DNA from: Vanilla planifolia
Lineage: Eukaryota; Streptophyta; Magnoliopsida; Asparagales; Orchidaceae
Assembly (NCBI GenBank): GCA_023846275.1
Contig: JAIUJO010000161.1
Coordinates: forward strand, 350,558-414,557
Direction: 5' to 3'
Length of the DNA stretch: 64,000 nt
Shown: positions 25,201 to 37,717 of the stretch, one piece after another
How the letters are laid out: each line of letters starts with the position of its first letter
How positions within the stretch are numbered: the first letter of the stretch is position 1
Position numbers and translations under genes: made by a program
The notes under the pieces: generated by a model
The model's database searches: none
Told to the model about the DNA's origin: nothing
What the model saw: only the letters and a program-made list of their open reading frames with translations

Positions 25201-27014
25201 TATGTTATCATAGCATTCCTTTTTCTAGTTAACGATAATAAATTTTATAACATTATAATGTAAAGAAATTATTACAAATGATAATTCATAATTACCATTA
25301 CAGTATTCAATTTTTAAAAGTAATAGCATCAGATTATCATCAATTTTAAGTATTGCACATCGCATGATGTAATAAAATAATAACTTTAATTTAGTTAAGA
25401 ATTTGGCAAAATAACTTATATTAATTATACTAAATTAGAATTAATTTATGTTTGTAATAATATATATATATATATTAATTATTGAATTTTATAGACATAG
25501 AAATATTATATTATAGAATATTAGAGACTAAGAATAATATTAAACAAAAAAATTTATTTTTTCTATTAATAAATATTACATAAAATTAATGTATTATATT
25601 TTATAAATATTATAAGTTTGAATATTAAGATTTAACTAATATTTAATTATTTAAATTATTATTTTTTCTTTATCTTAATTTCTCTTGTATTGTCTCACTT
25701 CTTTCTCTCTCTTATTATTATTCTCTTTTTTGTCTCTTCATTCTCTATCTCTTAATTCTTTGCTTTGGTTCTCTCTCACCTCTACACTTTTTTAATTCTT
25801 CATTTCTCTTCCTTTCAATTACTTTATTTTTTTCTTTATCTCCTCTATATTCTCCTTTTTCTTATCGCCTTTTACTACATAATCTCTCATCTATCTATAT
25901 TATTTTTTTGCTTTATTTTTTTCTTATTAATTTGTAACTTTCTCTCTCTATTATAGAATAGTTATTTTAGTCTCCATTATTTGTTTTATGTCCATCAATT
26001 AATAATAATTATGAAATCTATTATATTCTTTTGTTTAACATATAACATTAATGATATTTATAGTTTTTATTTTTTATAATTTTAACATAATTTAATTTTT
26101 TATTTATAATAATTATATTGTATTAAAAGAAAATCTTATGTATTAACGTCAATATTTTTTATTCTAATGGTTTCTAAATTATAGTTTAATATTAAGAAAA
26201 TACTTAAAAAAAATATAATAAATTAGAATTAAAAAAATTTCTTACTTTTTATTATTAAATATTATATATGATTAACTTTTAGTAATAAATAAATATTTTG
26301 AGTTTAATTACTAAGGTTTTTTAATTTTTTTTTTCTCTTTTTTCTCTTAATAGAAATATCTCTCAAATCCTCTTACTTTCTTCTCTCCCCTATTATCAAT
26401 CTTTTATTTGTCTCTTTACTTTATAACTTTTATATTCTTTTTGGTCTCACTTTATCGTGTCAATATCTATTTTCACACATCCTTATTTTTCAATTATTTA
26501 TTTATTCTCTCTATATTTTCTATGTTCTCTTTTTTCTTTTTTCTTTTTTAAATCATCACCCTCTATTATTATTTTCCTACATATTTTTCTTTTATTAATT
26601 CATGACTTTCTCTCTTTTGCAAATTGTTATCTACATCTTGAATATCTCCATTCTAGCTCAACAATTAATAATTTTTAAGAGATATGTTGTTTAACATACT
26701 ATAATATATAATATTTTAAATATATATATATTTATTTATATTAATTATGTAATTTTATTTTCTATTTCTATGAATGACAAGATATTGACGTAAATTCTTA
26801 TGTATTAATTTTAATAATATCAAAAATTTTAGTTTATGTAATTTTTATTTTTTTTATATAAATAAAGTGTTGGTATCATAATATATTATGTCTTGTGTAT
26901 AGAGCACAAATTTTTTTTAAAGTGTATTTTGTTAATAATTAAGGAAGTTTTAGAAATGGTTAACTACATTAAAAACAATAATCACACAACTTGGATTTTT
27001 TTCCTATTGCACAC

Positions 27015-27130
27015 ATGTCTGACCACATCAACATTATAGGACATGATATTATTAGAACTCCAAAGTTAAGCCTTCTTGAGAAAGAATAGTGCTAAGATGG
27101 GCGTACTCTTTTAAACTCTTGTTGTTGCAT
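27015..27130 (+). pseudogene. 5S rRNA-derived relic, class C
   Basis: The 5' part 'gtctgaccacatc' and 'attattagaactccaaagtt' are clear. The centre is altered to 'aagccttcttgagaaagaat', followed by 'gctaagatgggcgtac' and 'gttgttgcat'. A run of six T follows at 27132-27137, where a Pol III terminator would lie. Confidence 0.72.
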
Positions 27131-28329
27131 ATTTTTTCATGGCATTTCCTCTTCTAATTATTGATAATTAATTTTTCTTACGTTGTAAATTTAGAAAAAA
27201 CACATCATGAAAATTAATTTGTAATATAGTATTATTAATTTCTTTTTAATTATATTTTAAAAGAATTACTTTTAAAAAAGCACAACAACAAATACGACTC
27301 ATCATATAACAAAATAAAAAATATAAACTTTAATTTATATAATATTAAGTAAAAAAACCTTATATTTATTATATTAAATTATAATTAATTTATGCTTATA
27401 ATTCAATGCTCTTTTTTTAATTTTTTTAAATATCTAAATATTATATTATGAAATAATGGAGATTAAATTATTATTTTATTAACTATCAGAATTTGTTAAA
27501 TGTTTATAAGAATCTAAAATAGTGAAAAACTAATTTTTTAATATTTTACTCTTGTTGAATTTTATGTATTATTAAAATATTATAACTTATAAAAATTATA
27601 TGTTTAATTATTTATAATAAAATTTTATATAACTATTTTTCTCACTTTCTTCTTTTTATCTTAATTTAGTAAAGTTCTCTTATTTTTTCCTTCTATTATC
27701 ATATATTTTTTTCTCTCTTTATTCTCTATATTTTTATATTTTTCTTGTCATCTTTCTCCACTATCCTTGTTTCCTTTTCTATTTATCTCTCCTTTATATT
27801 TTATTTATGATTTCTATCTCTTCTATGTTCTCCTTTTTCTTTTGCACTTTATCAAATCATCTTTCATGACTCTATTATTATTTTATTCTTTAATTTGCTC
27901 TTATCAATCCATAACTCTCTCTCTCTCTTTATAGTATAGTTATCTACATATTTTTTATCTCCTTTTCAGCTCATCAATTAACATTATTTAGAAGATGTCC
28001 ACTCTTGCATGATCTAATTCATAATTTTTAGGATAACTATACATTTTGGTATTGATATTTATGAAGTAATTTTATTTTCTATTTATAGGAATGATAATAT
28101 CATAAAAGAAATTCATATGTATTAATATCTACAACGTAAAAAATAATAGTTTGTATAATTTTAAATTTTATATATAAATAAAGCTTTGATTTTATAATAT
28201 AATATGTCCTATATAATAAGCATATAAAAACAATGAAAGTGCATTTATTTATTAATTTAGAAACTTTTTTAAATAGTTCATTATTTTTAAAAAATAATCA
28301 TGCAGCTACGCATTTTATTCTTTTGCATT

Positions 28330-28445
28330 CATTTGCAACACTTGAGCATGACAACATTGGATCCCATTAAATCTCTTTAGCAAAGTATGCTTGGGCTAGA
28401 GTACTAATGGGATGGGTCACATATCAAGAAGTCCTTGTGTTGCAC
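28330..28445 (+). pseudogene. 5S rRNA-derived relic, class A
   Basis: This is one of the better copies: 'ggatcccattaaatctc', 'tatgcttgggctagagtact', 'aatgggatgggtcac' and 'gaagtccttgtgttgcac'. It retains the GGATCCCAT of normal plant 5S, usually lost elsewhere. The class A change (GTCAC) is present in box C. Confidence 0.82.
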
Positions 28446-29334
28446 ATAGTTTTTCATATCACTCCCTTTTCTTATAAAAGACAATTAATTTCAATAAAAT
28501 TTTTTAAGTGACATTTTTTAAGAGATAGTGAATTGCTATGAATAAAAGTTTTATTTGTTACATAATTTTTGAATATGATATTTATAGTAATATTTAGTAA
28601 AGTTTAAGAAAATAAATAAAAGTTAGCTTATTAAATTTTTAATTTTATTTTAAAGATGTATTGAATTTATAAAAAGTCATGCAATTAAAAATCAACAATA
28701 ATTATAAAGGTACAAAATTGATTTGTTGGTTTTTTGACTTACGAAATAATCTAACGTCTACTCAAGGTAAAAACAATCCAAACTCAGTAACACATAAGTC
28801 TTTCATCAAAAGATCGGCTGGCTAAATATTCAGCATAAAGAGACTAGTGAGATAGATTACTACAATCTTACAATGATTTAGATGGGACATAGTACTACAG
28901 ACTTATAATGATGTAAATTGCCAAAAGATTAAAAGCATTCAAAAAACTAAATTTGACATCAATAGAACAAAAATATTATGCTTCATGAAATTATTGAAAA
29001 GGCCTAAGTCTCTCCATCAAATGAATTAAAGATCAAGAAAAATAATAACTTTCCTCATCTCAAAACGAAAAAACTTCAAAACATTGACTAGTGAAAATTA
29101 CGTGGAAATTAAGCTACTGACGACTTTAATATTTTTTATTTGGATCAAATAAATTTTTTTCTTATTTTTTTAAGAAATCTCTTATTTATATGCATTTATA
29201 TTGACTAAAAGTGGTTACCAAACAGCAAATTTAGTTGTTATAGTTTTTGGTGCTTTTGAAATTATTTAATTAGTAAATAAAAAATAAAATAATCTACAAT
29301 GGCTACAAATTATGGCTAAATTGCATAGTAGCCA

Positions 29335-29385
29335 TTTGATCGAAAGGCTCCCAGACCGTTCGATCGTGAAAATTGAGCGATCAAA
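29335..29385. other. Nested inverted repeats with retained CpGs in A spacer copy 2
   Basis: TTTGATCG (29335-29342) pairs with CGATCAAA (29378-29385). GATCGAA (29338-29344) can instead pair with TTCGATC (29359-29365). The 51-bp segment holds five CpG dinucleotides, dense for this window. Copy 4 has a related hairpin at 43416-43442. Confidence 0.6.
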
Positions 29386-29647
29386 AGGAAGCCAAGAAAT
29401 CTATGCCTTGTTAAATATGAAATTGATCTGGTCTATTAGATGAGAATCGTGATCTTATGATAAGATTTAACTGAGTGGAAGAAATTCAAGTCATGCAATC
29501 AAGATGTAGCGCTTGGATGGTGGAAACAATTAGAGAGTTAAAAGTTTAAATACGATGATGAACATTGAATCATGAAAATGCACTCTTCGACGATCGACAT
29601 TATTCTTGTAATTCAAGAGTTTATTATATAGAATAGTTTGCATGTTT

Positions 29648-29689
29648 GTTACATATTGCTCACTGGCGTTGCTTTCTTCTTCATATAGG
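29648..29689 (+). promoter_or_regulatory. Relic snRNA-type promoter, copy 2
   Basis: GTTACATATTG (29648-29658) occupies the USE position and has decayed at several bases. ATATAGG (29683-29689) is the TATA-like box. The interval is again 24 bp and reads 'ctcactggcgttgctttctt'-like text shared with copies 1 and 3. Confidence 0.42.
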
Positions 29690-30002
29690 TTTTACACAGA
29701 ACACCAATTCTGTCTAGTGGACTTGTTTTGCTGCCTTTTGCAGGTTTTGTTGTGCAATCCCTTAAGTTGTTAGTAGGTTAACAACTTTTATTAGGTTATT
29801 GATTTACTGGGTCCATTTTGATTACTTGATAAAAAAGTGATGTGTTTGGAATTGATTGGGTGGAGACCCAGATCATATCATGTTACCATTAAACCATTTT
29901 TGTTGACAATGGTGACCAGTTTGTGTTAGGCTTCATTTTTTGGTTAATGATTTAGTGACTATTGACCATTGCGGTTCGTAACAGTGACCCATTTATTTTA
30001 AG

Positions 30003-30275
30003 TGGTTAAGTTTTATTAAATTTTTTCCAAACATATTTCTTTTTACCTTAATATGTAGCACATTCTTTGACTTACTCTCTCTCTCTTATTATGAATCTCT
30101 TCTTTGTGTTTTTAGTCTATATCTACTAATATTTAGCGATTAAGTTCTATTCATTTATTTTTTTAACATATTTCTCTTTATCTTAGTATCCGGACAATTC
30201 TATTACTTCTTTTTCCTCTCTTATTATCACTCTCTTATTTGTATTTTTAATCTCTATCTTTATATATATATTTTT
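30003..30275 (+). repeat. Internal tandem duplication at A spacer / B1 pyrimidine-block junction
   Basis: Two diverged direct copies of about 134 bp: 'ggttaagttttattaaattt' from 30003 and 'gattaagttctattcattta' from about 30137. Each is followed by 'acatatttct(c/t)ttta...cttattat...tttgtgttttta'-type text. The same duplication occurs in copy 4 of the A spacer but not in copy 1. Confidence 0.65.
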
Positions 30276-30837
30276 GGCCTCTTTCATTCTTTTACAATTG
30301 TCTACTTTCTCATTTCTATCTCTTTTTTCTTTTTATTTATTCTCTCTATCCTACTTATGTTCTCCCTTTTCTTTTCCTCTTAATTAAATCATCACTGATC
30401 TCTCTTTTTTATTATTTTTCTCTATTTTTGTTTTATCAATCCATAACATTCTCTCTTTCACAAAATAACCATCATGAGCTTTATTATCTCTTTTTCAATC
30501 ATTATTTAATAATATTTAAAAAATGTTCTTGTCTTGTGTTTTTTAATACATAATATTTATCAAAAACATGAATTTCACTATTATAATTTATTACATAATT
30601 TCATTTATAATTTATAATAAAGATAATATAACAAAAAAAAATTTCATTTAATAACATCTTTACTTTTTTAAAAACTTTTATAAACATAAAATTATTGTAT
30701 TATATTATGTTTTGTCATATATAATAAGCATAAATTTTAATTAAATGTGTATAAGCTTGATAATTTAGAAAATTTTAGAAAGGGTTTAGTACCATCAGGA
30801 AAATAATCATACAGTTATGGAATAATTTTTTATAAGA

Positions 30838-30955
30838 ATGCTTGACCACACCAATATTTTAGCATTGAATCTCTTTAAAGCTCTAGAGTTAAGCATGCTT
30901 GCATGAGAGTAATATTGCTATTAGTGACCACTTTAAACATCCTATTATTTACATA
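30838..30955 (+). pseudogene. 5S rRNA-derived relic, class B1
   Basis: 'gaccacaccaatattttagc', 'gagttaagcatgcttgcatg' and 'attgctattagtgacc' align with 5S. The 3' stem has decayed to 'cctattatttacat'. It is the B1 member of the complete higher-order copy. Confidence 0.72.
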
Positions 30956-32139
30956 TTCGTTTTCATAGGATTTTTTTCTAATTACTGACAAGTGAGTTTT
31001 ATATCAATATAATCTAAGAAATTACTAAAAATGATAATTAATAACTACTATTATAGTATTTATTTTTAAAAATTACTTTTATAAAATTATCATCAATTTA
31101 AGATAATTATAAATATGACACATCATATGATATGAAAAAATAATTTTTATTTATTTAAAGATTTAAGAAAATAACGTATGTCAATACTAATAAATGAGAA
31201 TTAGTTTATGTTTGTAACAATATGTATATGTTGACTGTTGAGTTTTTTAAATATAAAAATATTTTATAATAAGATATCAAAAGTTAAAAAATAATATTAA
31301 GACAAAATTTTTTTTAAAGTATTTATAATATGCAAAATTTAATAATAAGTCACATTTACTTATTGTTATATTTTTTATTAATTATTACATAAAATTAATT
31401 TATTATATTCTATTATTATTTTTAAATTATTTTTAAATTATTTTTTAATTTTTTTATCTTTTCTCAATGTTTCCCATATTCTCTCACAATTTTCTTGCTC
31501 TGATTATTATTATCTCATTTGTCTCTTCATTCTCCACCTCTTAATTTTTTTCTTTGCTTTTCTCCCTCCTCTATCCTTTTAAAATTTCTAATTTGGCTCC
31601 CTTTTAAATTTTTATTTATTCTCCCTATCTCCTTTACATTCACCTTTTTCTTGTCTCCTTTGTTAAATAATCTCTCATTTATCTCTATTATTAGTTTTCT
31701 TTTTATTTTACTCCTATCATCTCATAAATTTTTCTCTTTTATAAAATAGTTATTCCTATCTGTGCTACCTTTTTTATATCTAACATTTACAATTATTTAT
31801 GAAATATCTCAAATTACATATTTTAATGTATAACATTAACGAAAAATATATATCTTTTATTATTTATATTTTTTGGTTAATTTTTTTTATTTATAAGAAT
31901 GGTAATTTATGTGAAGAACATTTTTTTATTAATGTAAACATTTTGTGGAACAAATAGTTTATGTAATTTTTTTAATTGACTTATATAAATAAAAAAATGA
32001 TCTTATAATATATTAGCACATATATAGCAAGCATAATTTTTTTAAAAAGATCATAAACTTCATAATTTAGCTTATTTAGGAATAATTCCTTACCATGAAC
32101 TTAATAATCACACAACTACAATAAGTTGTCATTTATCTC

Positions 32140-32256
32140 CATGTACAACCACAACAATATTAGAGCAGTACATGTCATTAGAGCTCGAAAGATAGGAATT
32201 CTTAGGCAAGAGTACTATTGGGATGGGTGGCCTCTTAGGAAGTCCTCGTTTTGCAA
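32140..32256 (+). pseudogene. 5S rRNA-derived relic, class B2
   Basis: The 3' half is well preserved: 'cttaggcaagagtactattg', 'ggatgggtggcctcttagga', 'agtcctcgttttgca'. The 5' half is poor ('catgtcattagagctcgaaa'). It is the only surviving B2 5S; the equivalent in copy 3 is deleted and the one in copy 1 was lost by fusion. Confidence 0.78.
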
Positions 32257-33439
32257 AAATTTTTTTACTAAAATTCTTTTTTGATGGTTAAAAATTAAAT
32301 TTTATAACATTTTAATATTAAAAAAATTAAATTATTTAAAAAAATTTGTAATTAATAATTTTGTAAATAATATTTAACAATAAGATTATCATATTATTAT
32401 GAATTTCATGTAATAACAAATATGACACATCATGTGATATAATAAAGTAACAGTATTATTTTTTTTTTGATATTTAAAAAAAGATATCATATTAATTAAA
32501 ATAAATTAGAATTAGTTTAATTTCAAAATAATGTATATATGGTTTGTATATATTTTCCAAAAAAATAATATTATGTTATAAAATGATGAAATCTAAATTT
32601 TTTTATGTTAATATGAAATATTATTTTAATTTATTATCTATAGTACGTCAAATATAGATAAAATAATATAATACAATATTAAATTATTTAAATAACTTTT
32701 TTAAATTATGAATTAAATAATATTAAATTAATAGTTAACTATTCTTTAAATATTATAAGTTTAATTATAAAAGTTTAAATTTTATTAAATTAATTTTCTC
32801 GCATTATTCTCTTTATCTTAATGCTTAACTTATTCTCTCACTTACTGCTCTCTCTTCTTATAATTCTCTTATTTATCTCTTAAGTTTCTATTTTCATATA
32901 TTCTTCTTGGCCTCACTCTCTTTTATTATCTTTTACTTTCTGATTTCTCTCATTTATTCACTTTTTTAGTTGTTCTCTCTATTTCCTTTATGTTCTCTCT
33001 TTTCTATTGCTCTTCAACAAATCATTTCTCATCTATGTCAACTATTAATTTTCTCATTATCATACTCTTAACAATTTGTAATTTTTCTCTTTTAAAATAC
33101 TTATTGCTATTTCTATTATCTCTTTTTAAGCACATAAATTAACAAAACTTAAGAAATCTCTCATATATCATAGTTAAAAATATAATATTTGCATTAAATA
33201 TATATTTTATTATATAATTTTTTTGTTCAATTAGATTTTTTTATATGGATGACAACATAATAAAAGCAATTGTATGTTTTAATTTCAATGTTACAAAAAA
33301 ATAATTATTTTTCTAATTATTTTATAAATTTTATGAAATAGAATATTATTATTATAATATACTATTATTATAATATATTATTATTTATTATTTTAAAATT
33401 ATAAACACAAAATTATTATTATTTGTCTTTTTTATTCGA

Positions 33440-33550
33440 ATATGACCACACAAAAATTATAGCATTAGATCTCATTAACAGCGCATTATTAAGCTTATTT
33501 GGTTAAAAGTAGTGTTAGGATTGGTGGCCATTTGAATGTGCTGTTGTGCT
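33440..33550 (+). pseudogene. 5S rRNA-derived relic, class B3
   Basis: 'tatgaccacacaaaaattat', 'agcattagatctcattaaca' and 'attaagcttatttggttaaa' give the 5' two thirds. 'gtgttaggattggtggcc' is box C. The end 'gctgttgtgctt' is degraded. It shares 'ttaagctta' with the relic at 39928. Confidence 0.72.
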
Positions 33551-34883
33551 TATTTATTCATTGCATTAGTTTTTCTGACAAATAAAAACTTATTTTAGTA
33601 ATATTTTTATTTTCAAAATTTAAATGATTATAAATTAAATTTCATAAATGCCATTTTTGTATTTTGTTAGTATTAAGAACTTTATACCATGTTTACCAAT
33701 TTCATGTAAAATCAGGATGGCAAAACATATGACATAACAAAAGAAAAATTTCGATATAGCTTTAATTTTAGAAAAATTCTAATAAAAGATATAATTAATT
33801 AGAATTAATTTATGTTTGTAATAGTATACAACTATTGTATATAAATGATTTAAATATAGCAATGTTAAATTATAAAAAATTAAAAATCTAAAAGTAAGTA
33901 ATTAATATAAAATATTATTTTTTAATATATATATTACATCATAAAAAGGTAATATAATAGAATAATTGTAATATTTGTTATTCAATTAAGTATATAATTT
34001 TAGGTATGAAAAAAAGTCTTAAATTAATGGTGAAAATATTCATTAAATATTTGTAGTATTCAAAAATAATAATAAACTGAAATAGTTATTATTTTCTTTT
34101 ATTACTAAATATTATATATGATTAACTTGTAAAATTAAATAAATATCATAAGCTTAATTTAAAAGATTTTGTTTATATTTAAATTTTTCTCATTTTTTTT
34201 CTCTTGATCTCAATGCCTGTCAAATTCTCTCACTTTCATCTCTCCAAATATCATTCACGTGTTTGTCTCTTCAAATTTTATCTCCATATGTTTGCCTTGG
34301 CCTCTCTCTATTATGAATCTCTATTTTCTCCTTTCCCTCTATTTTACATATTTATTTATTCTCTTTATCTCTTCTATGTTATCTTTTCTTTTTTTCTTCA
34401 TTTTTAAATCATCTCTCATTTCTCTCTATTATTGTTTTCCTATATATTATTCTTTTATTAATTCATGACATTCTCTCTTATATAAATAGTAATCTCCATC
34501 TCAATTATCTTTTTTCAAGCTCATCAATTAATATTATTTAAGAGATATATTATCTAATATAGTCAAATATATAATATTTTTTTATAAATATAAATTTTAT
34601 TATTTATATTTGCTAATAAACTGAACTTTTTATTCATTAAGAATGATAACATAAGGAAATAAATTTTTATGTATTAATGTCAATATATTAAAAAATAATT
34701 ACTCTATGAAGTTTTATATTTACTTAATATTAATAAAATATTAATATCATAATATATTATGACTTATATAAAAAGGCTAAATTTTATTTAAAAGTGTATA
34801 TTTTTTATAATCAAGGAAATTTTAAAAGTGGTTCATTACTTTGAAAAAATAATCACTCAGCTTTGATTTTTTTCTTTAACATG

Positions 34884-34997
34884 CATATCTGATGAGATCT
34901 GTACAATAGCCTGTTATATCATTAGAAACTTCAAAGTCAAGCAAGCTTCAAAATGCTTTAGGATAGGTTTACTATTGAAAACTACTATTGTTGCACA
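34884..34997 (+). pseudogene. 5S rRNA-derived relic, class C
   Basis: 'atcattagaaacttcaaagt', 'caagcaagcttcaaaatgct' and 'ttaggataggtttac' follow the 5S order, and the end is 'ctattgttgcac'. The altered centre 'aagcaagctt.aaaa' is shared with the C relic at 41325. Confidence 0.66.
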
Positions 34998-35870
34998 ATT
35001 TTTTATAGCATTCGTTTTTCTAGTTATGGATAATTAATTTTTAAATATTTTTAATATTCTAAATAAAATTAAATCTAAAATATTTTATATTTTGCTATTT
35101 TTAATAATGTAGGTATTTAATATATTATCATTTATATAATTATATAAGTTTAATTTTTTATATTTAAATTTTACTTAATTATTTTTCTCATTTTCTCTCT
35201 CTAACATATTTTTTATTATTCTCTAATTTTCTTCTCTCTGTTATTATCATTCTCCTATTTGTCTATATATTCTTCATCTTGTTATGTTTTCTTTTCCTCT
35301 CTTTGTCCATTATGCTTTCCTTCTTTTTAATTTCTATATCTTCTTTTTTATTTTTTTCTATCCCATCTATATTCTCTCCTCTCTTTTTCTCTTTATTAAA
35401 TCATCTCTTATCTCTCTTTATTTTTATTTTATGCTCAAGTTTGCCCTTTTAAATTGATGACACTCACTCTTTTATAAAATAGTTAACTTCAACATTATTA
35501 TCTGTTTTTTAGCTCATCAATTACTGATACTCAAAAAAAATCTTCTGCTGTAGGATCTAATATGTAATAGTTATGATTGATATTTATTTATTTAATTAAT
35601 TTAAGTCAATAATTTAATTATTTATTTATAAGAATAATAATGTAATACCAAAAATTCATATGTATTAATATTTATGTTATAAAAAAGAATTTTATTTAAT
35701 TATTTTACCATATATAAATAGAACATTTATATTATTTTATAATATTATAGATATAATAAGCATATGAAAATTTTTGTATTTTCATCAACTTGTTCATATA
35801 GAAACTTTTTTAAATCATTCATTATTTTTAAAACAGTAATATGCAAGTTTGATTTGTTTCTTTTGCTTGC

Positions 35871-35986
35871 ATTTGCAACCATAGAAGCATTATATCACTA
35901 GATCTGATTAACACTATATAGTTAAACATGCTTGGGATAGAGCACTAATGGGATGGGTCACCTCTTCAAAACTCCTCGTGTTGCAC
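35871..35986 (+). pseudogene. 5S rRNA-derived relic, class A
   Basis: 'gcaaccatagaagcattata', 'cactagatctgattaac', 'gttaaacatgcttgggatag', 'agcactaatgggatgggtca' and 'ctcctcgtgttgcac' can all be aligned. A seven-T run follows at 35990-35996, matching the position of a Pol III terminator after a 5S gene. Confidence 0.8.
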
Positions 35987-37240
35987 ATATTTTTTTGTAG
36001 CACTTCTTCCCATGAAAGATAATTAATTTTAATACAATGTTTGAAGTGAAGCTCAATAAGAGGGTGGTGAATTGCTAAAATTTTAAATTTTATTTATTAC
36101 ATGATATTTTCGTATAATTTTTAAAGTAGTATTTAATAAACTTTAAAAACCATAAAAATTGAGTTTATATAAATTTTTATTTTATTTTAAAAACATATTA
36201 AGTTTAACAAAAGTTGTGTTATTAAAAAATAACTAATAATAAAAGATGTGCACAATTGATTTTGAGGTTGTTTAGCTTATGAAACAAGCATATATCTACT
36301 CCAAGTAAAACCAAGGGAAACACAACAAAATATAATCCTTTCATCAAAAGTCAGGTAGGCTAAACCTTCATAACAAAGAGACAAGTGAGATAGACTACTA
36401 TGGTCTTAGAATGAGGTAAATAGGACATGCTGCTACAGAGTGCTACAGACTTCAAATGAAGTAAAATAACAAAATATGAAAACATTCAACAAACTAAAAT
36501 AATAATCAATACAACAAAAATATTATGCTTGATGAAATCATTGAAGGACACATGTATCTTTATTAAATGAATGAAAGTTCAAAAAAATTAACAACTTATG
36601 TTATTTGAAATGGAGAAGAATTTTTGAAGTTTGGTGAGTTTCTAACAACTTTAATTCTTTTTTTTGAATCACATAAAAATGTTTTCCTATTTTTGTACAA
36701 ATATCTACTATTTTTATGCATTTGTAACTATTAAAGGTAGTTATCAAACACTGAATTTAGCTGTTATAGTATTTTACACATTTGAAATGCCTTACTTATC
36801 AAATAAAGAAATAAAAAATCTCTCTAACAGTCCCAAGAAATTGCTAAAATTCATGTTGCATAGTAGCCATTTGATTAGAATGCTCTTGGGTTCATTTGCA
36901 AAAGTGGAGCAATTGGATATGCCATTGAATATATTCTTCGATAAATATGAAATTTATCTAGTTTAGTAGATGAGAATCATAATCTGATGCAAGATTTACA
37001 TTTTCGATGGAAGAAATATGGACCTTGTAATTGTGATATGGCATGATAAGAAGGTTGAAATAATTGAGTTTAAAAGTTAAAATATCAACGAGAACATTCG
37101 CTTAGAAAAATGCATGATTGGACTATAGAAATAAATCTTACAATTAAAGAATTTACAATCCATAATACTTTACTTGTCTTGTCCCATAAAGCTCACTAAC
37201 ATTGCAGTTTCTTCCTTAAAGGTTTTTATATTTTTCAATA
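35987..37240 (+). repeat. Class A long spacer, copy 3 (3'-truncated)
   Basis: It matches the other A spacers through 'gatgagaatcataatctgat', the USE-like element and the TATA position. It then stops near 37240 and joins the AT-rich part of the B1 monomer ('gaccatttaataatatttta'). A 100-codon open frame at 36664-36966 lies here. The corresponding frame is not kept in copies 1 and 2, so I treat it as chance. Confidence 0.75.
37181..37222 (+). promoter_or_regulatory. Relic snRNA-type promoter, copy 3
   Basis: GTCCCATAAAG (37181-37191) keeps the GTCCCA start of the USE. TTAAAGG (37216-37222) is at the TATA position, 24 bp downstream. The unit is truncated within about 20 bp, so no downstream transcript region remains. 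Confidence 0.4.
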
Positions 37241-37601
37241 GACCATTTAATAATATTTTAGAAATCTCTCATGTTGTATAGTTTAATATGTAATATCTAT
37301 GATAAAAATATATTTATTATTATTATTTATTGCATTATTTAATTTTTAATTTATAAGAAAATTAATATGATGGAAGAAAATTTCAATTAATAATATATTT
37401 ATTTTTCAAAAATAATAGTTTATGTAATTTTCTTAAACAATTTATAAGACAACATTACTTATATTATATTATATCAACACATATATGGTAAGAATAAATT
37501 TTTATTAAAAATATATAAGCTTTATAATTTAGAAAAATTTAAAAATTTTTCATTACATCAAAATAATAGTCACATTACTATGATATTTTTTAATTTTTGA
37601 G

Positions 37602-37717
37602 CAAGTTCAATCACAGTAGAAATTTAGTATTGGATCTCATTAAAACTCCAAAGTTAAGCATACTTTGTCTGGAGGAGCATTGTTATTGGTTAGCTTTTAA
37701 ATGCCATAGTGTTGCAC
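37602..37717 (+). pseudogene. 5S rRNA-derived relic, class B1
   Basis: 'ttggatctcattaaaactcc' and 'aaagttaagcatactttg' are close to the normal gene. The box C area has drifted ('attgttattggttagc'). The 3' end 'ccatagtgttgcac' is recognisable. Confidence 0.75.

Larger units (their letters stand above)
22085..27639 (+). repeat. 5S-derived higher-order repeat, copy 1 (A-B1-[B2/B3 fusion]-C)
   Basis: Pyrimidine-rich blocks start near 22090 (A), 24410 (B1), 25670 (B2) and 26325 (C). The A, B1 and C monomers each keep a degenerate 5S. The B2 monomer starts normally: its block has the B2 variant 'ctcttaattctttgctttgg', as at 31450. Near 26165-26190 it jumps into B3-type spacer, so one deletion removed two 5S segments and a whole pyrimidine-rich block. 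The copy is therefore about 5.55 kb rather than the roughly 7.5 kb of copy 2. Confidence 0.7.
28446..30002 (+). repeat. Class A long spacer, copy 2
   Basis: The best-preserved A spacer. It contains 'gagacta' and 'gagatagattac' near 28840, a CpG-retaining inverted-repeat segment at 29335-29385, 'gatgagaatcgtgatct', the USE/TATA pair at 29648-29689 and two 'gttaccatt...aatggtgacc'-like imperfect stem-loops (29880-30000). No open frame of note is shared with the other copies. Confidence 0.8.
27640..35179 (+). repeat. 5S-derived higher-order repeat, copy 2 (complete A-B1-B2-B3-C)
   Basis: This is the only complete five-monomer copy, about 7.54 kb. Pyrimidine-rich blocks start near 27640 (A), 30040 and 30195 (duplicated, B1), 31450 (B2), 32800 (B3) and 34180 (C). 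5S relics lie at 28330, 30838, 32140, 33440 and 34884. Diagnostic 5S variants define the classes. A has GTCAC in place of GTGAC, plus 'actaatggg'. B1 has 'attg.tattagtgacc'. B3 has 'ttaagctta.tt'. C has a 'atattattagaa' type variant and a weakened central box. The same order in neighbouring copies shows that the whole block was amplified as a unit. Confidence 0.7.

Noticed and set aside
36664..36966. 100-codon frame in A spacer copy 3, with a similar stretch at 43172-43369
   Set aside because: The two translations look alike because the DNA repeats are homologous. Copies 1 and 2 do not keep the frame, and there is no recognisable domain.
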